From Clostridium ihumii AP5 (GTDB lineage: Bacteria; Bacillota; Clostridia; Clostridiales; Clostridiaceae): 36,806 nucleotides of DNA. The stretch covers positions 1-36,806 of the forward strand of contig NZ_CCAT010000073.1 in NCBI RefSeq assembly GCF_000612845.1, given 5' to 3'. Made by a program: the position numbers and the translations under genes. The notes below the pieces were generated by a model. That model ran no database searches. It was not told the DNA's origin and saw nothing but the letters and a program-made list of their open reading frames with translations. Of the stretch, positions 28,001-36,806 are shown piece after piece. The stretch's first letter is position 1, and the number at the start of each line of letters is the position of its first letter.

Positions 28001-29656
28001 TTACCTATCTTCTAAATATGCAACTCTAACTAACTCATCAATAGTTGTAACTTTTTCTAATACTAATTTTATGCAGGCTTCTCTTACAGAATTCATTCCA
28101 TTTTCCTTAGCCGTTTTTCCTATATCATCTATACTAACGGATTTTGATATGTCTTCTCTGATTTTAGAATCAATTTCCATAATTTCAAATACACCAGTTC
28201 TATCTTTATATCCTGTTTTATTGCACTTTGGACAACCAACTTTTTTTCTTAGAATTACTCTCTCATTCTTATTTATGCCTAACATTTCTTTTTCATAATT
28301 AGATGCCTCATACTCATCTCCACAATAAGGGCATATTTTTCTTACAAGTCTTTGTGATATTATACCTACTAAAGATGTTGCTATAAGATACGGTTCTATT
28401 CCCATATCCATAAGTCTAATTACTGTTGATGGTGCATCATTAGTATGTAAAGTGCTTAACACTAAATGTCCTGTTATTGCTGCTCTCATTGCAATTTCTG
28501 CTGTTTCCGTATCTCTTATTTCTCCAATCATTATTACATCCGGATCTTGTCTTAAAATAGAACGAAGACCTGATGCAAAAGTAAGTCCTGTTTTTTGATT
28601 TACATTAACCTGATTTATTCCGTCTATAGAAAACTCTACAGGGTCTTCTATTGTTATTATGTTTATATCTTCTTTATTTAGTTCTTTTAATATGGAATAT
28701 AAAGTTGTTGATTTACCACTACCTGTTGGACCAGTTGAAAGTATAATTCCATGAGGTCTACTTATTATTCTCTTAAGTTTTTCATTATCTTCATCTGTTA
28801 ACCCTAGACTACTTGTTGATATTTTGTTAGAATTTTTGTCTAATATTCTTATAACTATCTTTTCACCATTCACTGTTGGCAATGTGGAAACTCTAAGATC
28901 CACATCTATTCCATTTACTTTTGTTAAAATTCTACCATCTTGAGGAATTCTCTTTTCTGCAATATCAAGTCCTGAAATAATTTTAATTCTTGCTACTATT
29001 GCCCTTAAATCACTTTTATCTAGTGACATTATTTCCTTTAATTGACCATCTAATCTAAATCTAACTTTAACTCTATTTTCTAATGGTTCAATGTGTATAT
29101 CTGATGCCTTAACATTAATTGCATTTTCTACAATCCAATTAACAGTTTTAACTATAGGTGAATCCATTATTTCATTATTAAATAAGTCTATTTCTTCCCT
29201 ATCTGTTACTCTATATCTAACAATATTGCTATATATCTTATTTATAGCTCTTTCAACTTCACCTTTAGTCGCACTTACAAAGTGTACATCCTTACCTGTA
29301 AATATCCTTATATCTTCTGCTGCAAATATATTAAGTGGATCAGAGGTTGCTGCTATTATTTCAAATTCCTTTTTTCCAATAGCTATTAAGTTATATTTTT
29401 TAGCAATGTTCTCTGGTATAATTGCCACTATTTCTTCTGACAATTCTATTGAATCTAAATATACTCTCTCAATTCCAAGTTGTTGTTCTAGAACATTAAA
29501 GATTTCATCTTCTGATATAACACCCATATTTACAAGTATTTCACCTATTTTTTTCTTTTCCTTTTTTTGATGTTCTAATGCATTATTCAATTGAGATTGT
29601 GTTATCTTTTTCTGCTCTAATAATAAATCTCCTAATCTTTTTTTATATATTGCCAT
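28001..29656 (-). CDS. pilB: Type IV pilus assembly (extension) ATPase PilB
   Basis: A 551-residue hexameric ATPase. An N-terminal MshEN-like domain (residues 1-150, LGDLLLEQKKITQSQLNNAL and GEILVNMGVISEDEIFNVL) precedes the secretion ATPase core: Walker A STGPTGSGKST near residue 310, Asp box and Walker B around DPDVIMIGEIRDTETAEIA near 372, and a zinc site CPYC (about 440)/CPKC (about 480). MshEN domains of this form bind c-di-GMP in some PilB proteins; binding here is not proven. The ribosome binding site AAAGGAG lies 14 nt from the ATG, unusually far. No pilT is in the window, so retraction would need a gene elsewhere. Confidence 0.95.
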   Translation of the reverse strand: MAIYKKRLGDLLLEQKKITQSQLNNALEHQKKEKKKIGEILVNMGVISEDEIFNVLEQQLGIERVYLDSIELSEEIVAIIPENIAKKYNLIAIGKKEFEIIAATSDPLNIFAAEDIRIFTGKDVHFVSATKGEVERAINKIYSNIVRYRVTDREEIDLFNNEIMDSPIVKTVNWIVENAINVKASDIHIEPLENRVKVRFRLDGQLKEIMSLDKSDLRAIVARIKIISGLDIAEKRIPQDGRILTKVNGIDVDLRVSTLPTVNGEKIVIRILDKNSNKISTSSLGLTDEDNEKLKRIISRPHGIILSTGPTGSGKSTTLYSILKELNKEDINIITIEDPVEFSIDGINQVNVNQKTGLTFASGLRSILRQDPDVIMIGEIRDTETAEIAMRAAITGHLVLSTLHTNDAPSTVIRLMDMGIEPYLIATSLVGIISQRLVRKICPYCGDEYEASNYEKEMLGINKNERVILRKKVGCPKCNKTGYKDRTGVFEIMEIDSKIREDISKSVSIDDIGKTAKENGMNSVREACIKLVLEKVTTIDELVRVAYLEDR

Positions 29657-29975
29657 ATCTTAGAACTCAACTCCTTTAGCACTTTTAAAAATATATTCTT
29701 ACAAATGCCTACTGAAAATTTAGTACTTTTAAACTTTCAAATTTTTATTTAATCTATCTTTTTAATAAGGCAATATGATAAATATTTTCTTTATTTTCAT
29801 ATTATCATATGACTTTATTTTTGCTTGCAATTTGTAATAATTAGACCATTTTTTGTATTAAATTTATTTTATTTGAAATTAATCAATAATATTATTTACT
29901 TTCTATTATTATACTCTAATTTCATTTATTTTCCATTTTATTTACTTTAACTATTTGTTAATCTTAAAAAATAAT
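29657..29975. other. AT-rich leader upstream of pilB
   Basis: About 320 bp without a gene or repeat copy. It probably holds the pilus operon promoter. I searched it on both strands for a c-di-GMP aptamer by its conserved parts and saw none. Confidence 0.4.
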
Positions 29976-29997
29976 AAAACATGTTTACACATGTTTT
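29976..29997. terminator. Bidirectional terminator-like hairpin in the groEL-pilB spacer
   Basis: AAAACATGT (29976-29984) pairs with ACATGTTTT (29989-29997) around a 4-nt loop. T-rich tracts follow on both strands: plus GTTTCCTTTTTTT, minus ATTATTTTTT. It can insulate the pilus operon from transcription entering the spacer. Confidence 0.6.
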
Positions 29998-30124
29998 GTT
30001 TCCTTTTTTTATTATGTTTTAATTCATATCATTATTAAATAACCAAACTTATATTACAGTAGATTTATAAAAAATACTATAAGAAATATTAGCCATAAAA
30101 TAATTTATTTTCTATATACCCTTT

Positions 30125-30320
30125 GTATCTAAGATTTTAACCTTTACTGACTTCGATTTAAATTCCACTCTAAATCCAGGTAGAATAAATTCCACCCTAC
30201 ATAAAATACACATTGCATTAACTTATTACTCCTTTGTAGCTGAGACTTCAGTCTTGGCGGTCTTTTATATGGATACAATATTTAAAATAATATCATGTAA
30301 TTGCAAGGTTAAAACCTCGC
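30125..30320. repeat. Family A palindromic repeats (copies near pilB)
   Basis: Three related modules: a degraded one at about 30125-30150 (TTGTATCTAAGATTTTAACC), GTAGAATAAATTCCACCCTAC at about 30180-30200, then GTAGCTGAGACTTCAGTCTTGGCGG (30237-30260) joined by ATATGGATACAATATTTAAAATAAT to GCAAGGTTAAAACCTCGCCTAC (about 30302-30323). The sequence matches the 121-bp tandem array at the right edge of the window. Non-coding. Confidence 0.8.
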
Positions 30321-30327
30321 CTACTTT

Positions 30328-30400
30328 AACAATTGACAGTTGACAATGGACATTTGACAGTTATTGATGATATTATTCATTTCATTCATAATATTTTTAT
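30328..30400. repeat. Partial family B repeat
   Basis: ACAATTGACAGTTGACAATGG leads into GTTATTGATGATATTATTCATTTCATTCATAATATT, the left part of the family B core with the GACAATTG-type end. It stops where a family A-like segment begins. Confidence 0.65.
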
Positions 30401-30414
30401 TGGCACCTTTAAAT

Positions 30415-30535
30415 TAGTAGAATGAATTCCACCCTACATAAAAATTTAAAATAAATATATAACTCATCAACTTCTTGATCCTTCGTAGCTGAGACTTCAG
30501 TCTTGGCGGTTTTTGATATAGATATAAAATAATAT
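30415..30535. repeat. Family A palindromic repeat (copy before groEL terminator)
   Basis: GTAGAATGAATTCCACCCTAC followed about 65 bp later by CCTTCGTAGCTGAGACTTCAG and TCTTGGCGG. It has the same module order as at 30180-30260 but lacks the GCAAGGTTAAAACC half. Confidence 0.75.
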
Positions 30536-30554
30536 TTTTCAAATTCATATAAAA

Positions 30555-30587
30555 AAAGCAGAAACTAAATTATATAGTTTCTGCTTT
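30555..30587 (-). terminator. Terminator of groESL
   Basis: Stem AAAGCAGAAACTA (30555-30567) with TAGTTTCTGCTTT (30575-30587) and a 7-nt loop, followed on the minus strand by TTTTTTTATATG. It lies 25 bp after the groEL stop. Confidence 0.9.
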
Positions 30588-30611
30588 ATACTTATATCTT
30601 TTTATTATATT

Positions 30612-32249
<1,638 letters not shown>

Positions 32250-32270
32250 CTAAATTGTAATTAATATTTA

Positions 32271-32599
<329 letters not shown>

Positions 32600-32629
32600 T
32601 TTATATTATTATAATAATTAAAGTGTTAA
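32600..32629 (-). promoter_or_regulatory. Likely groESL promoter
   Basis: On the minus strand TTAACA (plus 32624-32629), 18 nt, TATAAA (32600-32605), ending where CIRCE begins. The position relative to CIRCE supports it. Other AT-rich pairs are possible. Confidence 0.6.
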
Positions 32630-32738
32630 TTAATATCAAACTTTCCATACTTCTTATATATTGATTTTTTCTTCATTTCCTTTGATTTGGATAGACTTTC
32701 CTATGTTTTTCTTACTTTTACTTTATTTTAAGAATAAT

Positions 32739-33470
32739 TTATAATTTATTAATTTTTTTATTCTTTCGTTCATGAAATCTCTTTAAAATATCTTTTCCTT
32801 TTAATACTCCTAATATAAAGAAAGTTACCGCTACAACTGTTGTTATTATTAATGTAGTGTAGTTTTTATCTACTATTCCATTTCCAAATATTGCAGATAT
32901 TAAAATCCAAGGAAACCTCCCAAGTGTAGAGTATAACATAAAATCCATAAAAGCAACATCAGATACTCCACATAAATATACTAATACATCTTTCGGTATT
33001 CCCGGAATTATATAAACAAAAAATATTACAATTTTATCGCTACCTTTGGTAAGAATTTTTCTGAATAGTTTCAAGTCTTTCTTCTCAATCATCTTTTGAA
33101 CTTGATTTCTCATTAAGTATCTTGCAATTAAATATCCTATTCCACTTCCTATTGCTATACCTATAATTGAAAGAATTGTACCAAAAACAGTACCAAAAAT
33201 ATATCCTCCAACTACTTGAATTGGCTCTCCAGGGATAAAGAAAAATACCACTTGAACAACTTGCAACAAAACATATATAACCCCACTGAAAATACCATAA
33301 GATAATATAGTGTCTTTTATCATTTGTGGATTTTTTATAACATCAGCATATTTAAAGAAATATTCATATAGTACTACTATTGTAACTAAAACAAAGATTC
33401 CAAATATTATATGAAAGATATACTTATCTAAAACATCCTTAAAATTCTTCTTAGTACTTTTTTTATTCAC
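32739..33470 (-). CDS. TVP38/TMEM64 (DedA-superfamily) membrane protein
   Basis: A 243-residue polytopic protein with the family core: GVIYVLLQVVQVVFFFIPGEPIQ (re-entrant loop with a conserved Pro-Gly-Glu-Pro), VGGYIFGTVFGTILSIIG, GIGYLIARYLMRN, and the second motif FFVYIIPGIPKDVLVYLCG. About five to six TM segments and basic tails. Homologues are thought to act in lipid scrambling/flipping or membrane homeostasis; no substrate can be assigned. It starts at GTG 33470 with GGGTGG upstream. It stands between groES and the glycosylase gene on the same strand, possibly as a separate transcript. No terminator is obvious. Confidence 0.88.
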   Translation of the reverse strand: MNKKSTKKNFKDVLDKYIFHIIFGIFVLVTIVVLYEYFFKYADVIKNPQMIKDTILSYGIFSGVIYVLLQVVQVVFFFIPGEPIQVVGGYIFGTVFGTILSIIGIAIGSGIGYLIARYLMRNQVQKMIEKKDLKLFRKILTKGSDKIVIFFVYIIPGIPKDVLVYLCGVSDVAFMDFMLYSTLGRFPWILISAIFGNGIVDKNYTTLIITTVVAVTFFILGVLKGKDILKRFHERKNKKINKL

Positions 33471-33593
33471 TTTACCACCCCATTTTATTGATACTATTTT
33501 GGTTTAAATTTTGAATTAACATAGATAACCCTGTTTTTTTCTTACATATTAATATAATAAGTAAAGTAAATACTTGTAATTTTGTTGATATTT

Positions 33594-34472
33594 TTATGTA
33601 ATTATTTTATTTTCTCTAGCATAATAAAATAGATACTGTTGTGCAAATCCTGCTAATTCTCCAAATTTATCTCTAGCAAAAATCCTAATTTTAGGTAAAG
33701 ACACATCTGGAGCTACATAAAAATATTGCATTGCTCTTTTTACCCAAACATCTACAGGAAAAGCACTATACTTTTGCATTGAAAACAACATTATGCAATC
33801 TGAAACTTTAGGTCCTATACCATTAAATTGTTTTAACGCTTCATGGCACTCATCATCATTTAATGATTTAATTTCTTCTAAGTTATATATGTTGTTAGAT
33901 ATTTTCTCAACCGCATCTATTATGTATTTTGCTCTAAATCCTACACCTAAGGCTTCTACTTCTTCTAATGTAGCTTTTTTAAATTGATCTATTGTTGGAA
34001 ATGTATAATATGTATTTCCTTTATATTCTATAGAATCTCCATATTCTTTACTTATGTTATTTATAGCTCTTTTTATCATTGGGATTCTATTATTTGCAGA
34101 AGTTATAAATGATATAACAATTTCAAAAGGGTCTTGCTTCAAAAGTCTAATACCCTCTCCAAACTCTACAGATTTTCTTAAAATTTCATCCTTACTAAGT
34201 TCCTTTTTTATTTCTGAATAATCTCTTTTCAAATCAAAATAATCACACCAAATAGTGTTAAAATCATTTAAATTTGCATTGTGAATAATCACATCATTTC
34301 CACTTTTTTCAACCTCTACTACTTTTCTAAATGCAACTCCTATATATGTATTGTTGACAGTTTCATTCCATCTAAAACACTGTCCACAATCAAAAATATC
34401 TTTTAATTCAAAATTTTTAACATCCTTTAAAATAACTTTATCGTCTACTTCTAAAACTTCTTTAAAATCCAT
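33594..34472 (-). CDS. 8-oxoguanine DNA glycosylase/AP lyase (OGG1 family)
   Basis: A 292-residue bifunctional base-excision repair enzyme. The N-terminal OGG_N domain carries FDCGQCFRW. The helix-hairpin-helix NGIGPKVSDC has the catalytic Lys at about residue 219, and FPVDVWVKRAM has the essential Asp at about 238, a spacing of 19 as in OGG1. Length and motifs match the Clostridium/archaeal OGG1-like type with an intact active site. AAGGGAG precedes the ATG. It is probably monocistronic, with repeats upstream. Confidence 0.93.
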   Translation of the reverse strand: MDFKEVLEVDDKVILKDVKNFELKDIFDCGQCFRWNETVNNTYIGVAFRKVVEVEKSGNDVIIHNANLNDFNTIWCDYFDLKRDYSEIKKELSKDEILRKSVEFGEGIRLLKQDPFEIVISFITSANNRIPMIKRAINNISKEYGDSIEYKGNTYYTFPTIDQFKKATLEEVEALGVGFRAKYIIDAVEKISNNIYNLEEIKSLNDDECHEALKQFNGIGPKVSDCIMLFSMQKYSAFPVDVWVKRAMQYFYVAPDVSLPKIRIFARDKFGELAGFAQQYLFYYARENKIIT

Positions 34473-34577
34473 AATATCTCCCTTCCTAAATTAAATAAAG
34501 TAAATATAATTATTATCATTATACCAAAATTTGAGTATAAAAATTCTTTTTTAAAAATAATTTTCCAAAATGTTTTA

Positions 34578-34736
34578 TATAGGGAAACAAGCTCGAATTC
34601 AAAACTATTTTTTTAGCTGTAAATATATTACTTTCAAAAGGAATACTAACTTTAAAATGATTCCGAGCTAGTCTCACTCTTAAGGGTATCCAAGTTTTGG
34701 AACCAATAATTATGAAGATGAACTTGGAACCCTATA
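34578..34736. repeat. Family C MITE-like element without inner insertion
   Basis: About 159 bp bounded by TATAGGGAAACAAGCTC and the inverted end GAACTTGGAACCCTATA. It has no family B core. It abuts the next element at a CCCTATATATAGG junction. Confidence 0.65.
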
Positions 34737-35080
34737 TATAGGATTCCAAGCTCAAATTTTAAATAATAGATTTATCAAATGATACTAATAGTCTTACAGT
34801 TTATTTTTATTTTTATATTTGGAACCAAGTAAGAGTTAAGAATGAAAAGTTATAGTTGATATTACTCACTTCGTTCCTAATATCTAAAAATAGAAATGCT
34901 TAAAAACTACGTTTTTATATTATTTTCAACTAATTTGCTCTGCAAACTTAATAAAAAATCATTTTTTAAAATTGGAAATCCAATTTTTACATTCACTTTC
35001 AACTTTCAATTTTCAATTAAATTAATTAGAATTCTCAATTGAAATAAGAGTACTTTCATTTTTCAGTTTGAAACCCTATA
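34737..35080. repeat. Family C element with nested family B copy
   Basis: TATAGGATTCCAAGCTCAAA at the left and TTTCAGTTTGAAACCCTATA at the right form terminal inverted repeats. Inside, 34829-35025 is a family B copy with the core TTGATATTACTCACTTCG. The right end lies 5 bp before the stop codon of the nagZ-like gene. Confidence 0.8.
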
Positions 35081-35084
35081 TTTT

Positions 35085-36281
35085 TTATACTTCTAACCTT
35101 AGTATTTTAATTACAGCTTCATTTATTCTTTCTTCACTTATTTCACCTTTTTTTACAGATAAACCAACATACTTAATTAAGTCTGTATATAAATTTTCAC
35201 TTTCATTTACAACAAAATCAATAGGCATAAGTATTATGTCATTTCCTGCATTTATTGCCTTAACTGCTGCATCTTTATAATCAAAATTTTCTTTTATTGC
35301 CCCCATATTCATAGCATCTGTTATTACAATTCCATTAAACTTTAATTCTTCTTTTAATAAATCGGTAATTATTTTTTTTGATAAGCTTGCTGGTAAATTA
35401 GAATCATCTAATGAAGGAACTATTAAATGTCCTACCATTATCATATCTACATTGTTTTTTATAGCTTCTTTAAAAGGATACAATTCAACATTTTCCAATC
35501 TTTCTTTTGAATGTTCAACTTTAGGCAGTCCAACATGTGAGTCTTCAACAGTATCTCCATGTCCCGGAAAATGTTTTGCTGTTGATAGTATATTATTTTC
35601 TCTTAACCCTCTTATAAACTCCATTGCAAATTTAGCTACTTCTTCTGCATTATTACTATAAGCTCTAACACCTATAACTGGATTATTAGGATTGGTATTT
35701 ATATCTACAACAGGTGCAAAATCCACATTTATGCCTAATTTTTTAAGTGATTTTCCAATAGTATCTCCTGACTTATATGCTCTTTGTATATCTTTAGTTT
35801 TTCCTATTTCATTAGCATTTAAATTTTCACTTTCTATTGGTATTCTTCTAACAATGCCACCTTCTTCATCAGTCCCTATAATCAAATGACTATTGTTATA
35901 TATAGCTTTTATATCACTAGTTAATTTTCTTGTCTGTTCTTCATTTATCATATTATTTTTAAAAAGTATAATTCCACCTGGCTTATTTTCAGTTAAAAAT
36001 TTTCTTGTATTATAATCAACCTCTGTAAAATCTATAATGTTTCCATCTACATTAACCTTTGCTATTGAAATCATCATCATTTGATTAATCTTTTCTTCTA
36101 ATGTCATATTCTCAACTTTTTTAACCATATCCAATTCACTACTTTCAATCCTATCTTCATTTATTATTTTTTCTTTCTCAACTTTAAAATTATTATCTAC
36201 ACTGATTTTATTACTACCACTACATCCTATAATTAGCACCACAAATATCAAAATAATAAAAATTTTCACTTTATTTTTCAA
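35085..36281 (-). CDS. Glycoside hydrolase family 3 lipoprotein, beta-N-acetylhexosaminidase type (NagZ-like)
   Basis: About 398 residues. The N-terminus is a lipoprotein signal with lipobox LIIGC and a Ser/Asn/Lys-rich linker, so the enzyme acts outside the membrane, probably on cell-wall muropeptides or other GlcNAc glycans. GH3 features: GGIILFKNNM, IGTDEEGGIVRRIP, VDFAPVVDINTNPNNPVIG, the family signature KHFPGHGDTVEDSHVGLP (with the His of the His-Asp dyad), MVGHLIVPSLD, and the nucleophile Asp in VITDAMNMGAI. TTG at 36281 (MKNKVKIF) is preferred because GGAGG lies 8 nt upstream; ATG at 36287 is only 2 nt from it. The gene sits tightly between repeat ends on both sides. Confidence 0.88.
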   Translation of the reverse strand: MKNKVKIFIILIFVVLIIGCSGSNKISVDNNFKVEKEKIINEDRIESSELDMVKKVENMTLEEKINQMMMISIAKVNVDGNIIDFTEVDYNTRKFLTENKPGGIILFKNNMINEEQTRKLTSDIKAIYNNSHLIIGTDEEGGIVRRIPIESENLNANEIGKTKDIQRAYKSGDTIGKSLKKLGINVDFAPVVDINTNPNNPVIGVRAYSNNAEEVAKFAMEFIRGLRENNILSTAKHFPGHGDTVEDSHVGLPKVEHSKERLENVELYPFKEAIKNNVDMIMVGHLIVPSLDDSNLPASLSKKIITDLLKEELKFNGIVITDAMNMGAIKENFDYKDAAVKAINAGNDIILMPIDFVVNESENLYTDLIKYVGLSVKKGEISEERINEAVIKILRLEV

Positions 36282-36297
36282 AAACATCACCTCCATA

Positions 36298-36455
36298 TAT
36301 AGGATTCCAAGTTCAAACTCAAAGTAATCCCTTTCTCAAAAGAACACTACCCATCTTACAATTTATTTCATTATCATGTTTGAAATTAATTAGCAATGAT
36401 GGTTAATATTATTCACTTGGTTCTTAATATTTATGAATAGAAATACTTAAAAACA
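36298..36455. repeat. Partial family C element end joined to a partial family B copy
   Basis: TATAGGATTCCAAGTTCAAA begins 4 bp upstream of the nagZ ribosome binding site. At about 36388, sequence resembling family B follows (GATGGTTAATATTATTCAC, CTTAATATTTATGAATAG) and stops near 36455. It must contain or adjoin the nagZ promoter, but no clear pair was chosen. Confidence 0.65.
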
Positions 36456-36477
36456 ATATATACCAATAACATTTGGC

Positions 36478-36806
36478 AAGAATGAATTCTCACCTACAGA
36501 AATTGAGACAAATTCTCCTTACACCCTCGTAGCTGAGGTTTTAACCTTGGCGTTCTTCAATGCGGATATATAATTTAAAATATCAACGTGTAATTGCAAG
36601 GTTGAAACCTCGCCTACAGAGTTTGGCACAAATTTTCTTTTTCTCCTTCGTAGCTGAGATTTCAATCTTGGCGGTCTTTTATATGGATACAATATTTAAA
36701 ATAATATCGTGTAATTGCAAGGTTAAAACCTCGCCTACAGAGTTTGGCACAAATTTTCTTTTTCTCCTTTGTAGCTGAGATTTCAATCTTGGCGGTCTTT
36801 TATATG
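36478..36806. repeat. Family A tandem array, 121-bp period, runs off the window
   Basis: TAGCTGAG occurs at 36530, 36651 and 36772, exactly 121 bp apart; TAATTGCAAG occurs at 36591 and 36712, also 121 bp apart. Each unit contains a hairpin half (GTAGCTGAGATTTCAATC, TTGGCGG) and its inverted relative (GCAAGGTTAAAACCTCGCC) separated by an AT-rich spacer. Units differ by point changes that keep the hairpins paired. Reading frames across it are repeat artefacts. Confidence 0.9.

Noticed and set aside
29657-30230. c-di-GMP riboswitch upstream of the pilus operon, as known in C. difficile
   Set aside because: I looked for the conserved GEMM blocks on both strands and saw none.
36560-36778. Plus-strand reading frame of 72 codons
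   Set aside because: It lies wholly in the tandem repeat array, and its protein repeats with the DNA.
36478-36806. CRISPR array, suggested by regularly spaced repeats with 121-bp period
   Set aside because: The whole 121-bp unit repeats, including the would-be spacers. Repeat and spacer sizes do not fit, and there are no cas genes.

Overview
The window is about 36.8 kb of very AT-rich DNA. Nearly every gene is on the minus strand, so transcription runs from high to low coordinates. Gene content and regulation (GroESL under a CIRCE operator, a Gram-positive type IV pilus cluster, many Cache-type chemoreceptors, strong AGGAGG ribosome binding sites, TTG/GTG starts) point to a chromosome segment of a Clostridium-like Firmicute. 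I do not assign a species. I see no phage, plasmid or transposase genes. The accessory DNA consists of short non-coding repeats.

Layout in transcription order. (1) 36.8-34.5 kb: a 121-bp tandem repeat, an NagZ-type lipoprotein hydrolase embedded between MITE-like elements, and more of the same elements. (2) 34.5-30.6 kb: an OGG1-type DNA glycosylase, a TVP38/DedA-like membrane protein, and groES-groEL with a perfect CIRCE operator. (3) 30.6-29.7 kb: a long repeat-bearing spacer. (4) 29.7-17.9 kb: a type IV pilus operon, pilB-pilC-four pilins-pilD-pilM-pilN-pilO-three minor pilin-like genes. No retraction ATPase gene (pilT) is present here. (5) 17.8-15.8 kb: a Cache chemoreceptor. (6) 15.75-12.0 kb: guaB and guaA, behind a TTGACA/TAGAAT promoter, a guanine-type purine riboswitch and a terminator with a visible antiterminator. 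(7) 11.6-9.5 kb: a second chemoreceptor. (8) 9.2-6.1 kb: a cobalamin riboswitch followed by an ABC importer, which is therefore best read as BtuFCD. (9) 5.94-5.25 kb: the only plus-strand activity I can support, a candidate structured non-coding RNA inside a long inverted repeat, followed by a 34-codon hydrophobic peptide gene. (10) 4.7-0.3 kb: two more chemoreceptors, ending in repeat DNA.

Functionally the region combines surface motility or adhesion (pilus), environmental sensing (four chemoreceptors), purine and corrinoid homeostasis under RNA control, and protein folding. The least explained parts are the structured RNA at about 5.25-5.64 kb, its neighbouring small peptide gene, and three interlocking repeat families (called A, B and C here). 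One pair of C elements closely brackets the nagZ-like gene.
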